NCBI GenBank assembly: GCA_033032175.1
Contig: CM065313.1
Coordinates: 14,051,327 to 14,115,326 of the forward strand
Direction of reading: 5' to 3'
Length of the DNA: 64,000 nucleotides
DNA from: Saturnia japonica
Taxonomy: Eukaryota > Arthropoda > Insecta > Lepidoptera > Saturniidae
The stretch's first letter is position 1; every line of letters begins with the position of its first letter. The notes under the pieces are model-generated. The model made no database searches. It saw only the letters and a program-made list of their open reading frames with translations, and was not told the DNA's origin. The translations under genes were made by a program, and so were the position numbers. This document shows, piece after piece, positions 48,058 to 59,910 of this stretch.

Positions 48058-49882
48058 TATAGGTATCTACACTAAACGCCGCAGAAACATCTAGAAGCGT
48101 CACGAAATTTTCATTGATGTTTACTTTTAATGCCCACTCGATGACGTAATCGAGGCGATAAACCCTTTACATGTGTGTGTAAACTGCGATGTTTACACAA
48201 ACATGCGCCGCGGTTGTTTACGACGCGAACATTATTTCGATGTCCTGAGAAGTTCCTAGTTGCTACGAGATATTTCGGTCGGGAACAGGATTTTTTTCTA
48301 TCTTTTTAATCGGGTTGTAACATGTCGCAACAATATCATTCTGAAACACATTATTCAAGTTGTGATATAAGCATGCATGCAGTAAAAGTAACGAAGATGC
48401 CTAATAGTAAATATATTACTTGTACTCGACATTTTTATAGAAACATAACAGAATGCCGACTAATGACAGAGTAAAAGCTCCCAATTTAGCGAATTCGCTG
48501 TTTCATACATGTTATAGAACTAATAAAGCACAAAGATGCTGATTTAAATTGATTTGGTCACTTTTACTCAGCATTTTTCAAATGGCAGAATAAAAGTCCT
48601 ATAGCACAATGCTGTAAACGTTTATCGTAACCACGTAAACGTTTAACCACTATTATACGGCTATTTAGAGTTTTGGAAACGTTCACTCGGCTTTTATTCA
48701 ACTATAATCGTAGTAAATCATTTCTGTTTCGACTGTTTTGTTGGATGGGGTGGACCATGAATTCTGAGATGCCACAAAACCACCCTAGAAAGTTCTAACA
48801 AGAGTTTTTGACGGGATCTTGAAGTGACATGTTATGATTTTTATTTCTAATTCATTAGAAGTCAAGTAGAGTGATCATTCATAATCGAATATTATGTGTT
48901 CATTTATAGAACTTTCTCTACGACTGCGCGACCTTTTTTTAGTTTTCCACTCTCATCCACCTCTGGGTAATACATCAAAAATTCCATAATGAATTTCATT
49001 ATTCGTAATTCGATTAGGAATTATCAATTTATCACTCATCATTACTCGAACTACTAACATTAGGAATTACTAATGTCTATAATCAATATATATATCGAAT
49101 TATCTCCATAATCAAATGATTACATTAGTTTATCTCATAATCGCCCACCTCTAGATATTTTGTCAATTTGTCAATTGTCACCATAGACCATTAACCAGAG
49201 GAATTGTCACCAGCTGATCAGCAGAATCAGACTGTCAGACTAGGGACGTCCATTTCTAATAAACGATTTTTAAAATTGATTAATTTATAAAAAAATTAAT
49301 TCAATTAATGAATAATCGATTTTTTTAATAAACGATTTTTTCATATTTTCTTGAGAATTTTAATTAAACCGGAAATATTTAGAATAATTACTTTTTTAAT
49401 CAATTTAAATTAACACATTACAATAAAAAGACAAAAAATATTGTTAATATCGGAGAATGCACATTCTTGTACCAAATTTTGTTGTATAGTAAGGTTGAAA
49501 AAAAGTAAAGAATGTGTTTTTAAAGTGAAACTTTAATTAGATCGTCTCAAACTTTTTGGTCTGTGTGTTGCATGTCGCGTGACGGTCGGCCGCGAAGTAG
49601 GAATAAAGTGAAAGGCGCTCGCCAGAGCAGCCAAGGCCAATATGACAGCGCCTATAGTTCGCAGCAACTGACCGTGTAGTGTATAGAACTATTACTCATT
49701 TGTGAATTTTTACTTAAATGTCTATAATGTGAAAAAAGTTTCACTTTTACCGTGGTTTCATAAAACCACACAATCTTTTTTTCATATTATTTTACGAGCT
49801 TTTATCCTCGGAATTTAGTTTTCAAAGTAGCAATATTATTTCAACTTTTAAATGAATTATATACACTATATATGTATTTTAT
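48058..49882. other. Intergenic DNA with one repeat scrap
   Basis: 48775-48860 repeats CTAGAAAGTTCTAACAAG and TTTGACGGGATCTTGAAGTG (compare 44680-45015). 49250-49340 is rich in AATCGATTTTT-like text. No gene. Confidence 0.45.
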
Positions 49883-50512
49883 GTATACTAATATAACAAA
49901 TCGGAAGTGTTTTTATGTTTGTTTAAATACGGTAATCTCTGAACCTACCAGTCTGATTTGAAAAATTATTTTTGTATACGATAGGTTGATTCACAAGGAA
50001 TAGTATAGCTTATTTAGCAATAAGATACACTTCCTAACTAGCCTTTAATATTGATTTTTGTAAAGTAAGCCGGAACACGAAGCTCTCCCAAACTGCTTTA
50101 TCCACGTGCGCTGCGATAATTTTTAGTTGTACCTCAATACATAATGTACAAAAATATTGAGCCTTAGTACATCATTAAAATAGTCCGCAACAGCATACGT
50201 CTATATCTTATGTATAACCAACAATAAGCTATTATTTAGCAAACAGTGGTTTAACATTAAAAAGTGATTTAAGATAATTGTTTTACAAATGGTATATTAA
50301 TCCTTACGAACAAGAGTTACTTCATCTTAAAGAAAATTTGATGAAGTTAAATTTTGCTCTTTTGCATGTTATTTGGACACATAGGAGATAATGAAAAATT
50401 GAAATAATTTGTATTTGTGGGAAGAACAATTATGATAGACTACACGGGTGCAATGGCGTTGCGGTGTTTGTCGTATAGTATTAACACGGGTGAAACCGTG
50501 CGGCACAGCTAA
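49883..50512 (+). mobile_element. Helitron-like element, family H1, solitary copy
   Basis: Matches 18698-19345 throughout. The 3' end has a perfect hairpin CACGG-GTGAAA-CCGTG followed by CGGCACAGCTAA (CTRR terminus). The 5' end is degenerate near TATACTAATATAACAAATCG. Confidence 0.82.
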
Positions 50513-50669
50513 AAAATTATTATACACTGCTTAAATAGTTCCAAAGACACGAGTGGTACGTTCCGTTACTTGTATTACAATTTTTTGAACACAAAAATAC
50601 AATATTAAATGAAAAACAACTCATTATTTAATTATAAATAACGATATTTATGGGTGATACATAAGGGCG

Positions 50670-50910
50670 ATTGAAGTTTTTGGTGGGATCTCAAAATGTC
50701 ATGTTTTGGTATTTGGTTTTTATTTTTAACTAACTTACTCACGCATCTTCGTCTGCGTCACATGAGAGTGAGAGAGAGAGAAAGAGAGGGTTAGAAAGAT
50801 TGGGCCGTATGCATCTATAATATAATTCTAAAGGAGCTGAAACTTTCTTTACTTTGCTGCGGATTTATTTTGAAACTGTGATATCTCCTAAGATATTTAT
50901 TGAAATCAAA
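50670..50910 (+). repeat. GA-rich dispersed repeat, copy 3
   Basis: TTTTGGTGGGATCTCAAAATG, then CGCATCTTCGTCTGCGTCAC, a GAGAGA run and TTCTAAAGGAGCTGAAACTT. Compare 7870-8066. Confidence 0.7.
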
Positions 50911-51224
50911 AGTTATATTTATTTGTACGTATAAATACAAATAGTTCTCTTAACTTATTGTTACAGTTTTATCAATTATATCATAACCTACAATCGCTAT
51001 ACTAGCGGACCAATGCTATTTATTTTAATGTTGAAAGCACGAATATTCGACAATATATCACTGAAAATACTTATATTTAATATCGAAAGAATCATTACCT
51101 TTATCGCCGCAATTATTGTTGCTATAAACAATTGACACCACATTCACTTTTCACTACACTTCATACTTGACGAATACATCTAAATGTATTATTGTATAGC
51201 AGCTGTCCACGCAGACACAGCGCT

Positions 51225-51405
51225 CACTCAAGTAGGAGAGAGACAGATGTCGAACGCTGCCGAACACGGAGGCAGATTGTGTCTCTTTGTCGCTCGTTCC
51301 GCGCTCTAGCTTGCACTTCAAGCCTTAAATGGAACGCCTCAGAGCGAGGTAACGCCGCACGAGTCATGTTTTTTCGTGCGTGCAGCCGACTCCATCGAAT
51401 TATAA
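51225..51405 (+). repeat. GC-richer repeat R1, copy 1
   Basis: About 150 bp (TCTCTTTGTCGCTCGTTCCG, GCACTTCAAGCCTTAAATGG, CAGAGCGAGGTAACGCCGCA) that recurs inverted at 56780-56945. Open frames over it are arginine-rich and look like a by-product of composition. Confidence 0.8.
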
Positions 51406-51489
51406 GACGTTGTCTCGTCAAAAAAGGTTATATCGAGTCAACTTTAAAAGAGAGCCAAATGCTATCACGGACTTTTTAAAACATTTTAC

Positions 51490-51778
51490 GAAAAACAATT
51501 CCGTCACACATAATTGTTGAGTAACTTTAAGCATTTACGAAGCGCACGCAATGGAAGCTCTGAAAAGCAATAGTCCTCCCCGTTTTTGCAATATTTTTCA
51601 TTGATTCTTCGCTTCCATTGGTCGTAGCGTTATGTTATATAGCCTATAGGCCTTCTTCGATCAATAGGATATCCAACAAAAATTATTTTTTCCATTCGAA
51701 GAAGTAGTTCCTCAGATTAGAGCGTTCAACCAAACAAACAAACAAAGAAACTCTTCAGCTTAATAGTAGTAGTATAAA
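51490..51778 (-). mobile_element. Lep1-like Helitron, 5' portion
   Basis: Reverse complement of the family at 22366-22650: TTAAGCTGAAGAGTTTCTTT on the minus strand, then CTATAGGCTATATAACATAA. The extreme end is degraded. Confidence 0.75.
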
Positions 51779-51789
51779 TCCATTAACTT

Positions 51790-51910
51790 AGGTCCTCCCT
51801 AGAAATTTCTAACAAGGAAGCCACCATCTTGTTTACCACTATATTCACTTTATAATGGCAGTAATGGTTTTCAATAAAGAGGACTAGTTGGCAAGTTAGT
51901 AAGAAAAGGG
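51790..51910 (+). repeat. Dispersed repeat (CTAGAAAGTTCTAACAAG family)
   Basis: AGCCACCATCTTGTTTACCA and AATGGCAGTAATGGTTTTCA match 44900-45020. Confidence 0.65.
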
Positions 51911-52194
51911 TGATTGAATACCTACTGTCACAAAAAAAAACTTTAGATCCATCAAAAAAAAAAATCGCCAGTGAAAAAAAATCGATATTCTTTAAATAAA
52001 AATCGTTTTTTATAAAATAATAATAAATTGATTTTTTTTTTCACATCCTTATGTCAGACTACAACTCGCAAGCATCTCGCAAGTGCAAATCAAATTTTGT
52101 TCTGTGAATTTGTGCTTTTTGCTTCGAAAACTTTTTTAAGTCAAATTCCTAGTTTAACATTGCTTTTAATTCAGCATTTAATTGAAAATCTAAG

Positions 52195-52414
52195 AATGGG
52201 TAACTGGAAATTAGAAGTAGGAAGGATGGCTATGTACACTTCTTTTCCAGTCGGACTTTTCTTTTTCTTCAATCAGCCCACATATTTCGAAGAGTGGGTC
52301 ACCAATACCAAACGCCAAATATTCCCACCAGAAAATCAAAATGACAGGGAAGCGATACAAAAGCTCATTCAAGATATGAGAAAAAAACAAGCAAAAGCTC
52401 TTGAAAGCGAGTGA
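52195..52414 (+). CDS. Pet100: PET100-like cytochrome c oxidase assembly factor
   Basis: A 72-aa single-exon frame starting MGNWKLEVGRMAMYTSFPVG. The family signature is present: K-LE--RM--Y--FPV near residues 5-19, a short hydrophobic helix at about 11-25 (SFPVGLFFFF), NQPTYFEEWV at 26-35, a basic KR at 39-40 and PPE at 44-46, then a charged C-terminal helix. Human PET100 is 73 aa by recollection. It is a mitochondrial inner-membrane protein needed to assemble complex IV. I chose the internal ATG at 52195 because the family begins MG-(W)KLE; the frame is open further upstream to 52028, but that part is low-complexity and unlike the family. AATAAA at 52487-52492 is a likely polyadenylation signal. 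It is convergent with transporter copy B. Confidence 0.9.
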
Positions 52415-52486
52415 TTTGTGGACTACAGTTATCAAGTCGTTTTGATAGTGTTAAAAGTTAGTTGATTGCTGTGCAGTTATTTTTCA

Positions 52487-52492
52487 AATAAA
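52487..52492 (+). terminator. Polyadenylation signal AATAAA of Pet100
   Basis: 73 bases after the stop codon, in a T/A-rich context. On the opposite strand, AATAAA for transporter copy B is at 52703-52698, so the two 3' ends nearly meet. Confidence 0.6.
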
Positions 52493-52717
52493 GGTATAAA
52501 ATGTATTATTTTTATTTCTACAATTATAGTATTTAAGAGTCTTTTGTAAACAATTAAACATTTCTCTAATATCTTATAATGTTGAAAGTTAGCACTTTTT
52601 CAGGGTACTTGTAAATGTATATACATGCGTATAATTACATCAAATTATTAGTGATAAGGTATATTAATATAATAAACACTTTAACAGAAAGATAATATTT
52701 ATTAATATTAAAAGTGG

Positions 52718-55700
52718 TCAGTCCACCTTTACTCTTTCATTTCTGTAGTGATAACTTGCTGCAAGACCAATGACAGTAGACATTAACGATGCATAAATTA
52801 CATATGAAATACCACAAAACTGCCCTATGAATCCAGCAACCATAGGAGCAACAACTCCTGATAAAGACCTTACACTATTTGAAGCACCTATAAGAGTACC
52901 TGTATGTTCTCCATGACTCCTCTTCAATACCATCTCTAAAGTTACTAACCTACCTATTGCATTACCCACAGCCAAAGGTATTAACCACAACACATACATG
53001 TAGACATTAAATGAGGTAATTAAACCAGTCAAAGATACACTTAATAATAGAAACACATGTAAATTTCTGAGGCTGTAATCTTTATCTTGCTTATAAAGTC
53101 TGTTAATATACCCCATAAAATAACAAGATAAGGAACCTATAACACCTTGAAAAGATATTACATAACCTATATACTTTGGTGAGAGATCAAACTGATTTTT
53201 GAGATATAATGCATAATTTGAATAGTAAACTCCCATTGCAAAACCAACTAATGCTTTATACAGAAACACATCCCAATATATAGTCCATTCTATTTTATAC
53301 AACTCAACAATTGATTGCTTAATGCTATTTAAAAAATAATAAATAACATTCTTTGATAGCATTTCTTTGTTTGTATGTCTTTTGGCAGAATTACTTATTG
53401 GTCTTGGTAACAAATATACTAAACCTGTGGACAATAAAAATTAAATATTAATTACATTAAATTAATTATTAAAAAGACAATACTTTGTATATTGAATAAT
53501 AAAGTATAATTATTCCTACTATACTACAAGACTAAAAATTACCACAGAATTAGCTTTCTCAGTATTGTTGGCAAACTGTATGCTAAAGTAATAATTGAAA
53601 AATTTGTGTTAGAAACAGATGAGAGAATATGAATGTACAAACGGGATATAGAAAGAGTATGGAATGTACAGATCAGGCCTTCTCCTTACAGTGCATAACT
53701 GAAAAATATTTATTATGGGTGTAAAGATTCATGTGTTTGTCATATTTAATGATGATATTTTGATTTATTTATTCCTTTAGCATGTATTATTTGTTTGTGT
53801 TATATTCAGCAATAATGATTTAATATGCCTATTTTCGACATATATATAGTTACTAGCTGTGCTCCGTGGTTTCACCCGCATGTAATTTAGTAGAAATCAC
53901 TGATTGATGATTTACGATACTTCAATATAGATAATATTTTTATCGGGAGGCCAGATGGTCACATACAAAGAACACACCCTTCAAGTTTCAGGTCTCTACA
54001 ATCAGAAGGTTTAGGCTGTGTGTTGATCCGTCATTTATTCAGGACAAAGCATTTTATATATATAGAGTATATTTTACATTGTGTCCAATTGGAAACAATG
54101 TCAAATTACAACAGTTAAAATCCTTAAAATACATATTTTATATTGTCATTTGCACCTTTTTACACTAAGCTATATTAATTTATTATTAATGTAACATTCA
54201 ATAATATACCACAGTCCAGGAATCAAGCTATCACACTCTACAGTCATCAATTAATGTAGCATCGGATATTATTTATTAGTAGCTACATTACTTTTTTCTG
54301 CAATAATGTTTCGAAGTTTTTTTATCTAATTAACCCATTCTTCTACTGTATAGAAAACTTTATTACCTGCATTAAAAATGAAGCAAAACCCAACAAGAAA
54401 CCCTATCAATATAAATCCTTCTTCTGGATTATCTTCGACAATGTGTCCTCCAATTATAGGGCCAATTGTTATGCCAGCACCTGATATTGCTGCCATTTTT
54501 CCATATATATCAGCTTGTTTCTGCTCATTCTGTTCATAATCAGGTACTAAAGCCCTTGTTAACATTTGTGTTTGTTTAAATATACCTGGAATTAAAATTG
54601 TATTATAGTATCTTATTGAAATACTGTATAATAATATAAATAATATAATAATAATAATAAATAATTATAGATCTGTCAAAGGATGTTCAATGAAACTGAT
54701 AATTTGAAATGAAATGCATTAAATATATAAAAATTTGGGAAGTTTTCTTACTGACTTTCTCAATATTAAATATAAATTAACCACCTACATGTAAATGTGA
54801 TTAAAAACTCAATATATTACTTTAAAGGAATTTTACTGGTAGTGTGTTCTCCCTCCTTATGAAATTTTGTCCTTCAAGTGTAACATGAAAATATATTTAT
54901 GCAGGCCGGCATGAGAGGTGTCTGCTGATGGATTGTCACTTTATCTGTGGTTACAGTTGTTTTTAGATTGTACTGTATGGTTAATTTGTGAACTACTATA
55001 AAAAAGGAAATGACCACATTAAAAACTAAAGTTCAATTATGAATTTAGAATAATAATTAGTTTAATACTTACCTAAAACTGCTCTAACAAATAAAATAAC
55101 AAAAACAGAATTAGTTAGTCCAAGGGTAATATAAGATACACTACACACAAATAATGTGAACAATAATATTGTTTTTCTGCCTTTTATATCACTTAAACTC
55201 CCCTGAAAGTTAATAATAATAAGTTTATTAAAAATTATAGCTAAAAATAATTATAATATGTAAATTATTTATATTGAGTTATTTCTTCATTAGAAAGAAA
55301 AAGTACATAAACATACAGATTGTTTTTACATGAGAGCATGGTTTCTAACTTGAAAATTTTCTAACTTATCTATTAGAGGAACTATGTGGAGTATTATGAA
55401 TAGATTATTAAATTTATGGTTAATGTAGGTAATCCATATCACATAACCAACTCACCTCTCACTACTCATATTTTTATTTAAAGAATTTCCAGCTAGCAAT
55501 AACATAATGTGCACAGTAACATTTCAAATTAAATTATCAATAATTTTGACTGAAGTCAAATTCTATACAGTTCTGGCCGCACATTATTACTTTAATAAAC
55601 AGAATCAACTTACAATCAATGGTCCGGAACCTAATTGGAAACTGGCATATATAGAACCAAGTAATCCAATATAAATATGGTTTGCTCCCATATTTCGAAC

Positions 55701-56375
55701 GTGGTTGGGTACTAGTGGCACAATGAGTGCCACCGCTAGTAAATCCTGTGAATCAAGAAGTCATCAGAAAGTTATGTATAAACAATAATTTACTTTTTTA
55801 TTAACCAACTTCCAAAAAGGGGGAGGTTCTCAATTCGAACATGTTTATATTTATTTGTTAATAGATTTTCAGCAATAACTTCTTTGTTTATGAACCAATT
55901 TAGATAATTCTTCTTTAGTTGGAAAGAACATACCTAAAGGGTAGTCCTATTTTACTTTCATTAGCATTGAACCTTCGACTTCGAAGATACACCAGGGGAC
56001 TCCTCATAATCATTGAAGTTAGTTTTTTTTTTTCAAGATACAATACATGGTGATACATGATACATAAAAGGTAACCACAGTCCACCCGAGAAAAATTGAC
56101 AGTAGGTATTGAATGAATATACCGTTTTATTCTGTTCATCTTGAGAAAAAAACTGGTTTATAGAGACTGATCAGGTAGCTGGCTGGCTACATACACATGT
56201 ATGGCATTGATAAAAAAATGTGATTAAAACATTATTTTGTGGTCAACTTCAATATTTAAAAGCGAGAACGACCATATACTGCAGCTGCAGCTTTTTTACA
56301 ACATAGGTTTGTAATAATAAACTATATTAAACTAACCAAAAATCCGATCGTTTGAAGAAGACATATTGAAGACAT
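52718..56375 (-). CDS. MFSD9-like major facilitator transporter, copy B (five coding exons)
   Basis: Coding exons 56375-56337, 55745-55614, 55202-55073, 54585-54367 and 53424-52718 give 408 aa. Sizes are 39, 132, 130, 219 and 707 nt; copy A has 42 and then the same four sizes, with the same intron phases. The N-terminus is MSSICLLQTIGFL followed by DLLAVALIVPLVPNHVRNMG (TM1). The MFS signature GSLSDIKGRK is at residues 58-67 and motif C, GAGITIGPIIGG, at 136-147. The C-terminus ends RVKVD, like IIKVD of copy A. All splice sites are canonical. Introns are 411-942 bp, far shorter than in copy A. It is probably an integral membrane secondary transporter of unknown substrate. Confidence 0.88.
53853..54066 (-). 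mobile_element. Short Helitron-like element in copy B intron 4
   Basis: Plus strand CTAGCTGTGCTCCGTGGTTT...AGGACAAAGCATTTTATATA; on its own strand it starts TCTATATATATAAAATGC and ends GCACAGCTAG. About 214 bp, non-coding. Confidence 0.65.
55800..56160 (-). repeat. Dispersed repeat in copy B intron 1
   Basis: ACTTCCAAAAAGGGGGAGGT, TTCTCAATTCGAACATG and the TTCATCTTGAGAAAAA phrase (the latter also at 43445-43460) are typical of a lepidopteran intron repeat. Strand uncertain. Confidence 0.5.
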
Positions 56376-56779
56376 CTTTCAATTGATTTTCACAAGTTTT
56401 AAAATAAAATACCAAGACCAATCTTCAAGCAACACCTCACGACTTGTATATACAACGTAGTACTTTATAATTTGTGCTCTCAACTCGCGTAAAAAAAATA
56501 AACAAAAAACTAGTGTACGTTTAACATCGATAGACTATCGATAGTATCGATAGTTCATTTTAAGACTATTTTTCACCTCTAGACTTCTAGAGTAATGTCA
56601 TTCTAACATGCGGGGAATTACCGAAACAAGTAACTATTGCGTAGAACAAACCAGAGATAAATAACAAACCATTTGAACCATTGCGGATTGCACGCGTGTT
56701 CGGTGTTAGTGGTAGCACGCGATAAAATAATTTGGGCTTGCAACGAATCTACTCGTAATTGACTCCTTATTCGAAAAAA
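56376..56779. other. Upstream region of transporter copy B
   Basis: Expected promoter and 5' UTR of copy B on the minus strand. Includes TCGATAGACTATCGATAGTA, an alternating TATCGATA patch (56528-56550). Confidence 0.4.
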
Positions 56780-56945
56780 AAAAACATTTATAACGCACGA
56801 AAAAACATGACTCATGCGGCATAACCTCGCTCTGAAGCGTTCCATTTAAGGCTTGAAGTGCAAGCGAGAGCGCGGAACGAGTGACAAAGAGGCACAATCG
56901 GCCTCCGCGTTTGGCCCTTTCATTTCCTACTTTTTCTATCATCGT
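56780..56945 (-). repeat. GC-richer repeat R1, copy 2
   Basis: Inverted copy of 51225-51405. The two enclose Pet100 and transporter copy B. Confidence 0.8.
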
Positions 56946-57305
56946 CCTATTCTAAACAGAATTACACAAATTGTAACAAGTTAAATATCACACATGTTTA
57001 AAAGTTGTAAAACAATTGCTCAAAGCACATTCATACTTGTAAAAACTATGAACATTGTAAAAAAAAAAGACATAATTGTATTTATGCGTACAATGAAATG
57101 TAACTTGCTCAATTCAATTGTCATTTCCATTTATTATTATTATTATATTCTTTAATGCACAAAAAAAAAAATACAAATGGAGGACTTAATGCTAAAAAGC
57201 ATTCTCTGCCAGTCTTCCAAGGGAGCAAGGGAAAGGTATATGCAAAGTGTGCATAATGTTAAGTAAAACAAAAAAGATTATAACGATTATTAAGATTATA
57301 TATTA
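56946..57305. other. AT-rich spacer
   Basis: No gene. The right part may be 3' UTR of the retroelement fragment that follows (minus strand). Confidence 0.4.
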
Positions 57306-57965
57306 TTAAGAAGTATTCAATTGCTCCAAGTAAAACCTACGTAGCGAATACTTGAAGGAATTTCGAGAGTTGGCCAGTTGGATATTGATAGGAAGCGAAT
57401 TCCACAGTCGTGCTGCTGTAACGGCGAAGGATTGGTCGCGGAAATTAGTATGATGACTTGGTATACTGAGAATTAAAGAATCAGAAGACCTCAGCTGTCT
57501 ATTATGCGTATCCGCGAGAGATTGAAAAAGTGTTATTAAATATTTAGGGGATTTGGGATTATTAAGTACGGAGAAAAGAAGACAAAGTATTCTTATATTC
57601 CTACGTTGCCGAATAGGTAGCCATTTCAACCTGGCTCGGTATTCAGAAACATGATCAAACTTCCGAAGACGGAAGATGAAACGGATACAATTATTGAGTA
57701 GACGATCAAATTTATTTAAGAGATCTTCTGAGAGGTCCAAGTAAGCAACGTCTGCATAATCCAGAAGTGGTAGAAGAAGAGTATTCACTAGGGAAATCTT
57801 AGTATTAACAGGAAGAAAGTTTTTCAAACGCAAGAGAGAATGAAGAGAAGCATAAAATTTTCTACTAACTTCCTTGACTTGGTCTGCCCAGCATAATTTA
57901 GTATCGAAAATGATACCAAGATTTTTCACCGTAGTTGAGTAAGGAATGGTACATTTATTGTACCT
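57306..57965 (-). pseudogene. Non-LTR retrotransposon C-terminal fragment with intact frame
   Basis: A 207-codon frame reads NLGIIFDTKLCWADQV, LLLPLLDYADVAYLDL, FDRLLNNCIRFIFRLRK and LKWLPIRQRRN, ending VTAARLWNSLPINI. This is the post-catalytic thumb and C-terminus of a CR1/jockey-related ORF2. Coding similarity continues a few codons upstream of the first ATG (PYSTTVKNLG), so the ATG is not a real start. No stop interrupts the fragment, which suggests a fairly recent 5'-truncated insertion. Confidence 0.85.
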
Positions 57966-58635
57966 CCTTCTCTATATCCATACAAAATATCTATCAAACA
58001 ATAAAATTAAAATTTTCTTTTGAAAAATGATACCATTCCATCAGTATTTTCTTATGACGTTGTCACGTTCAACTATCGTTAGTAAACCGACTTTACAGAC
58101 AACCGATTTTTTTAAGTCATCATTTGTAATCTTTATGTCGGTGGTGCCAAAACGGTAACAGATTGCGTGAGAGAAATAGCATGATATCACAAATGCTTCC
58201 CGTGCTTCACAATATTTTTAGAATGCTTTCTGAGTCATTATTATCAGAAATTAATAACATTAAAAACATGCATCGAAACCATTTGTCAGACGACTCCAGT
58301 TCAGCTTGCATTCTGTTAAAAGTAACAAAGTACGAGCCTAAAAAGAAATATAGCATCTAATTTGCAACAGCAGAAATCATATTAACCTTTTCTTTTGTTT
58401 AAATAAACATTGCAGAAGTTTAAAATTAATAATCATACTAATTCTTTGATGGCACATCCTAGCCACATTATTATTTTTTATCATTCGGAGACAATATTCA
58501 TTCATTCGAGTATAGTATTATTTAGTTTCAAGCGATTTACCGAAATTATAACAATTGTGTCAGAAATCAAATCTAAATAAAAATTCATACAAAAAGTTCC
58601 CACCCAATGAAACATTGCCTATTACATGCTCCAGC
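57966..58635. other. Spacer, possible remnant of hAT upstream part
   Basis: A 65-codon plus-strand frame at 58163-58360 has no recognisable domain. I see nothing else. Confidence 0.35.
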
Positions 58636-58639
58636 GTAT

Positions 58640-59040
58640 ATTTCATCTAAATATGAATTATCACTTGCACTATGTAAACGCGAACGTTCTCCACCTGGAT
58701 TAAATGCTAATGAGTATGTGATAATTGAAGAAATAGTTAAAAAACTGGAACCATTTGAGTCTGCCAAGAAAAAATCTCCGGTTTGACATGTCATATTATC
58801 GCTCATCTTGCCATTAATCCGTGGTATCAGAAGTAGACTGGCAGACATTGAAATTGATATTCATAGTAATGAGAGTAAGCTGCTATTGTCACGATTGAAT
58901 GAGTCGGTGCACACCAGGCTCAAACCCTATGAAAAGAGGACACCAATGGTAATAGATACAAACCTGGACCCTCGATTTAAAAAAAAAAGTGCGTGCGTAC
59001 AAAGTACACAGGTCAAAAGTGAAACTTCATTGGCAAACTA
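58640..59040 (+). pseudogene. hAT transposase remnant (ZBED-like)
   Basis: One frame reads LNANEYVIIEEIVKKLEPFE, then an in-frame TGA near 58784, then LPLIRGIRSRL, RLKPYEKRTPM and DTNLDPRFKK. The order W/YVIIE-x-L-x-PFE ... V/LPLI ... LDPRFK is the central RNase H-like region of hAT transposases. Both ends are missing. Different lineage from the ZMYM1-like remnant at 20.4-21.8 kb. Confidence 0.8.
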
Positions 59041-59824
59041 ATTTTTAAATCTCCTTTATATTTATACTTATCTAAAGCTTTAGATTTTCGAGACTTAGAG
59101 CGACTTGCGCAACATTTCATTTGATTCACTGCTAAACCAAATTAGTTAATTACAGTTAGCCTCTTCAATGGAATTATCGTAAACGCATTTAGGGTCATCT
59201 TGCACGAGACATACAGTGCGTAACATAATTAACGAGTCGGTAAAGCATTCTCTGCGTTCCGTCTCACATTTTGACGAGTTTCTTAACCCAAAAAGAGCTA
59301 TTACTTATAAACCTACGCTTATACTATACATAATGAAACCTGCATAGATGGGTGTCATTGTTTGTTGTATGTCAAAATCAAAAGAATAGGTAACATGAAA
59401 ATAGTGCAATTATCTTCTATTAGATACGAGTGAGAAATGTAAAAGTATTTACCACGCTGGTGGCCCTTATGTTCCCATAATTTTATACATAATTTGTATT
59501 TTTAAATCTTAAGTAGTTACTTAAACGTGTTTAGTCATTTATAGCTATTTAACTTTGACACTTCGTTAAACATATTTAACTTCAACTTTTTCTTTGTGCA
59601 AGACGCTAATTTTGTTTAACCACTTTAATGGCAGCGCCCTTGAGATATCCGTTATCCAACAAAAAAAGAATCATTCAAATTGGTTTATAAACAAAAAGTT
59701 ATGCTGTGTTCAGAAAATTAAATTAGAAAAAAAAATATTAATACTATAACTTTTTTTTATAAAAATTCGAATTAAGTTACCTCAGGAATAATTGAAGTCT
59801 GAAGTAAAAATAAAAAATTGTTCA
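59041..59824. other. AT-rich spacer
   Basis: No gene or recognised repeat. Confidence 0.4.
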
Positions 59825-59910
59825 GGGCGAGGATTCGAAACTAGGATTCAGGCCATAGCAGTCACCATAGAGTGCAGTCACGATTACGACCGTTAGGCTG
59901 CGAACGTGTT
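59825..59910 (-). repeat. tRNA-derived SINE head
   Basis: The minus strand carries CAGCCTAACGGTCGTAATCG (box A-like) and GTTTCGAATCC (box B), with GTGACTGC as in the SINE at 11746. The interval between the boxes is lengthened by a partial duplication (GTGACTGC twice). Confidence 0.6.

Noticed and set aside
51192..51479. 95-codon arginine-rich plus-strand frame
   Set aside because: It spans repeat R1 and the edge of other repeats; the related copy does not preserve the frame.
52028..52194. N-terminal extension of Pet100
   Set aside because: In frame but unlike the family; PET100 proteins start at the internal MG-(W)KLE position, so this is probably 5' UTR.
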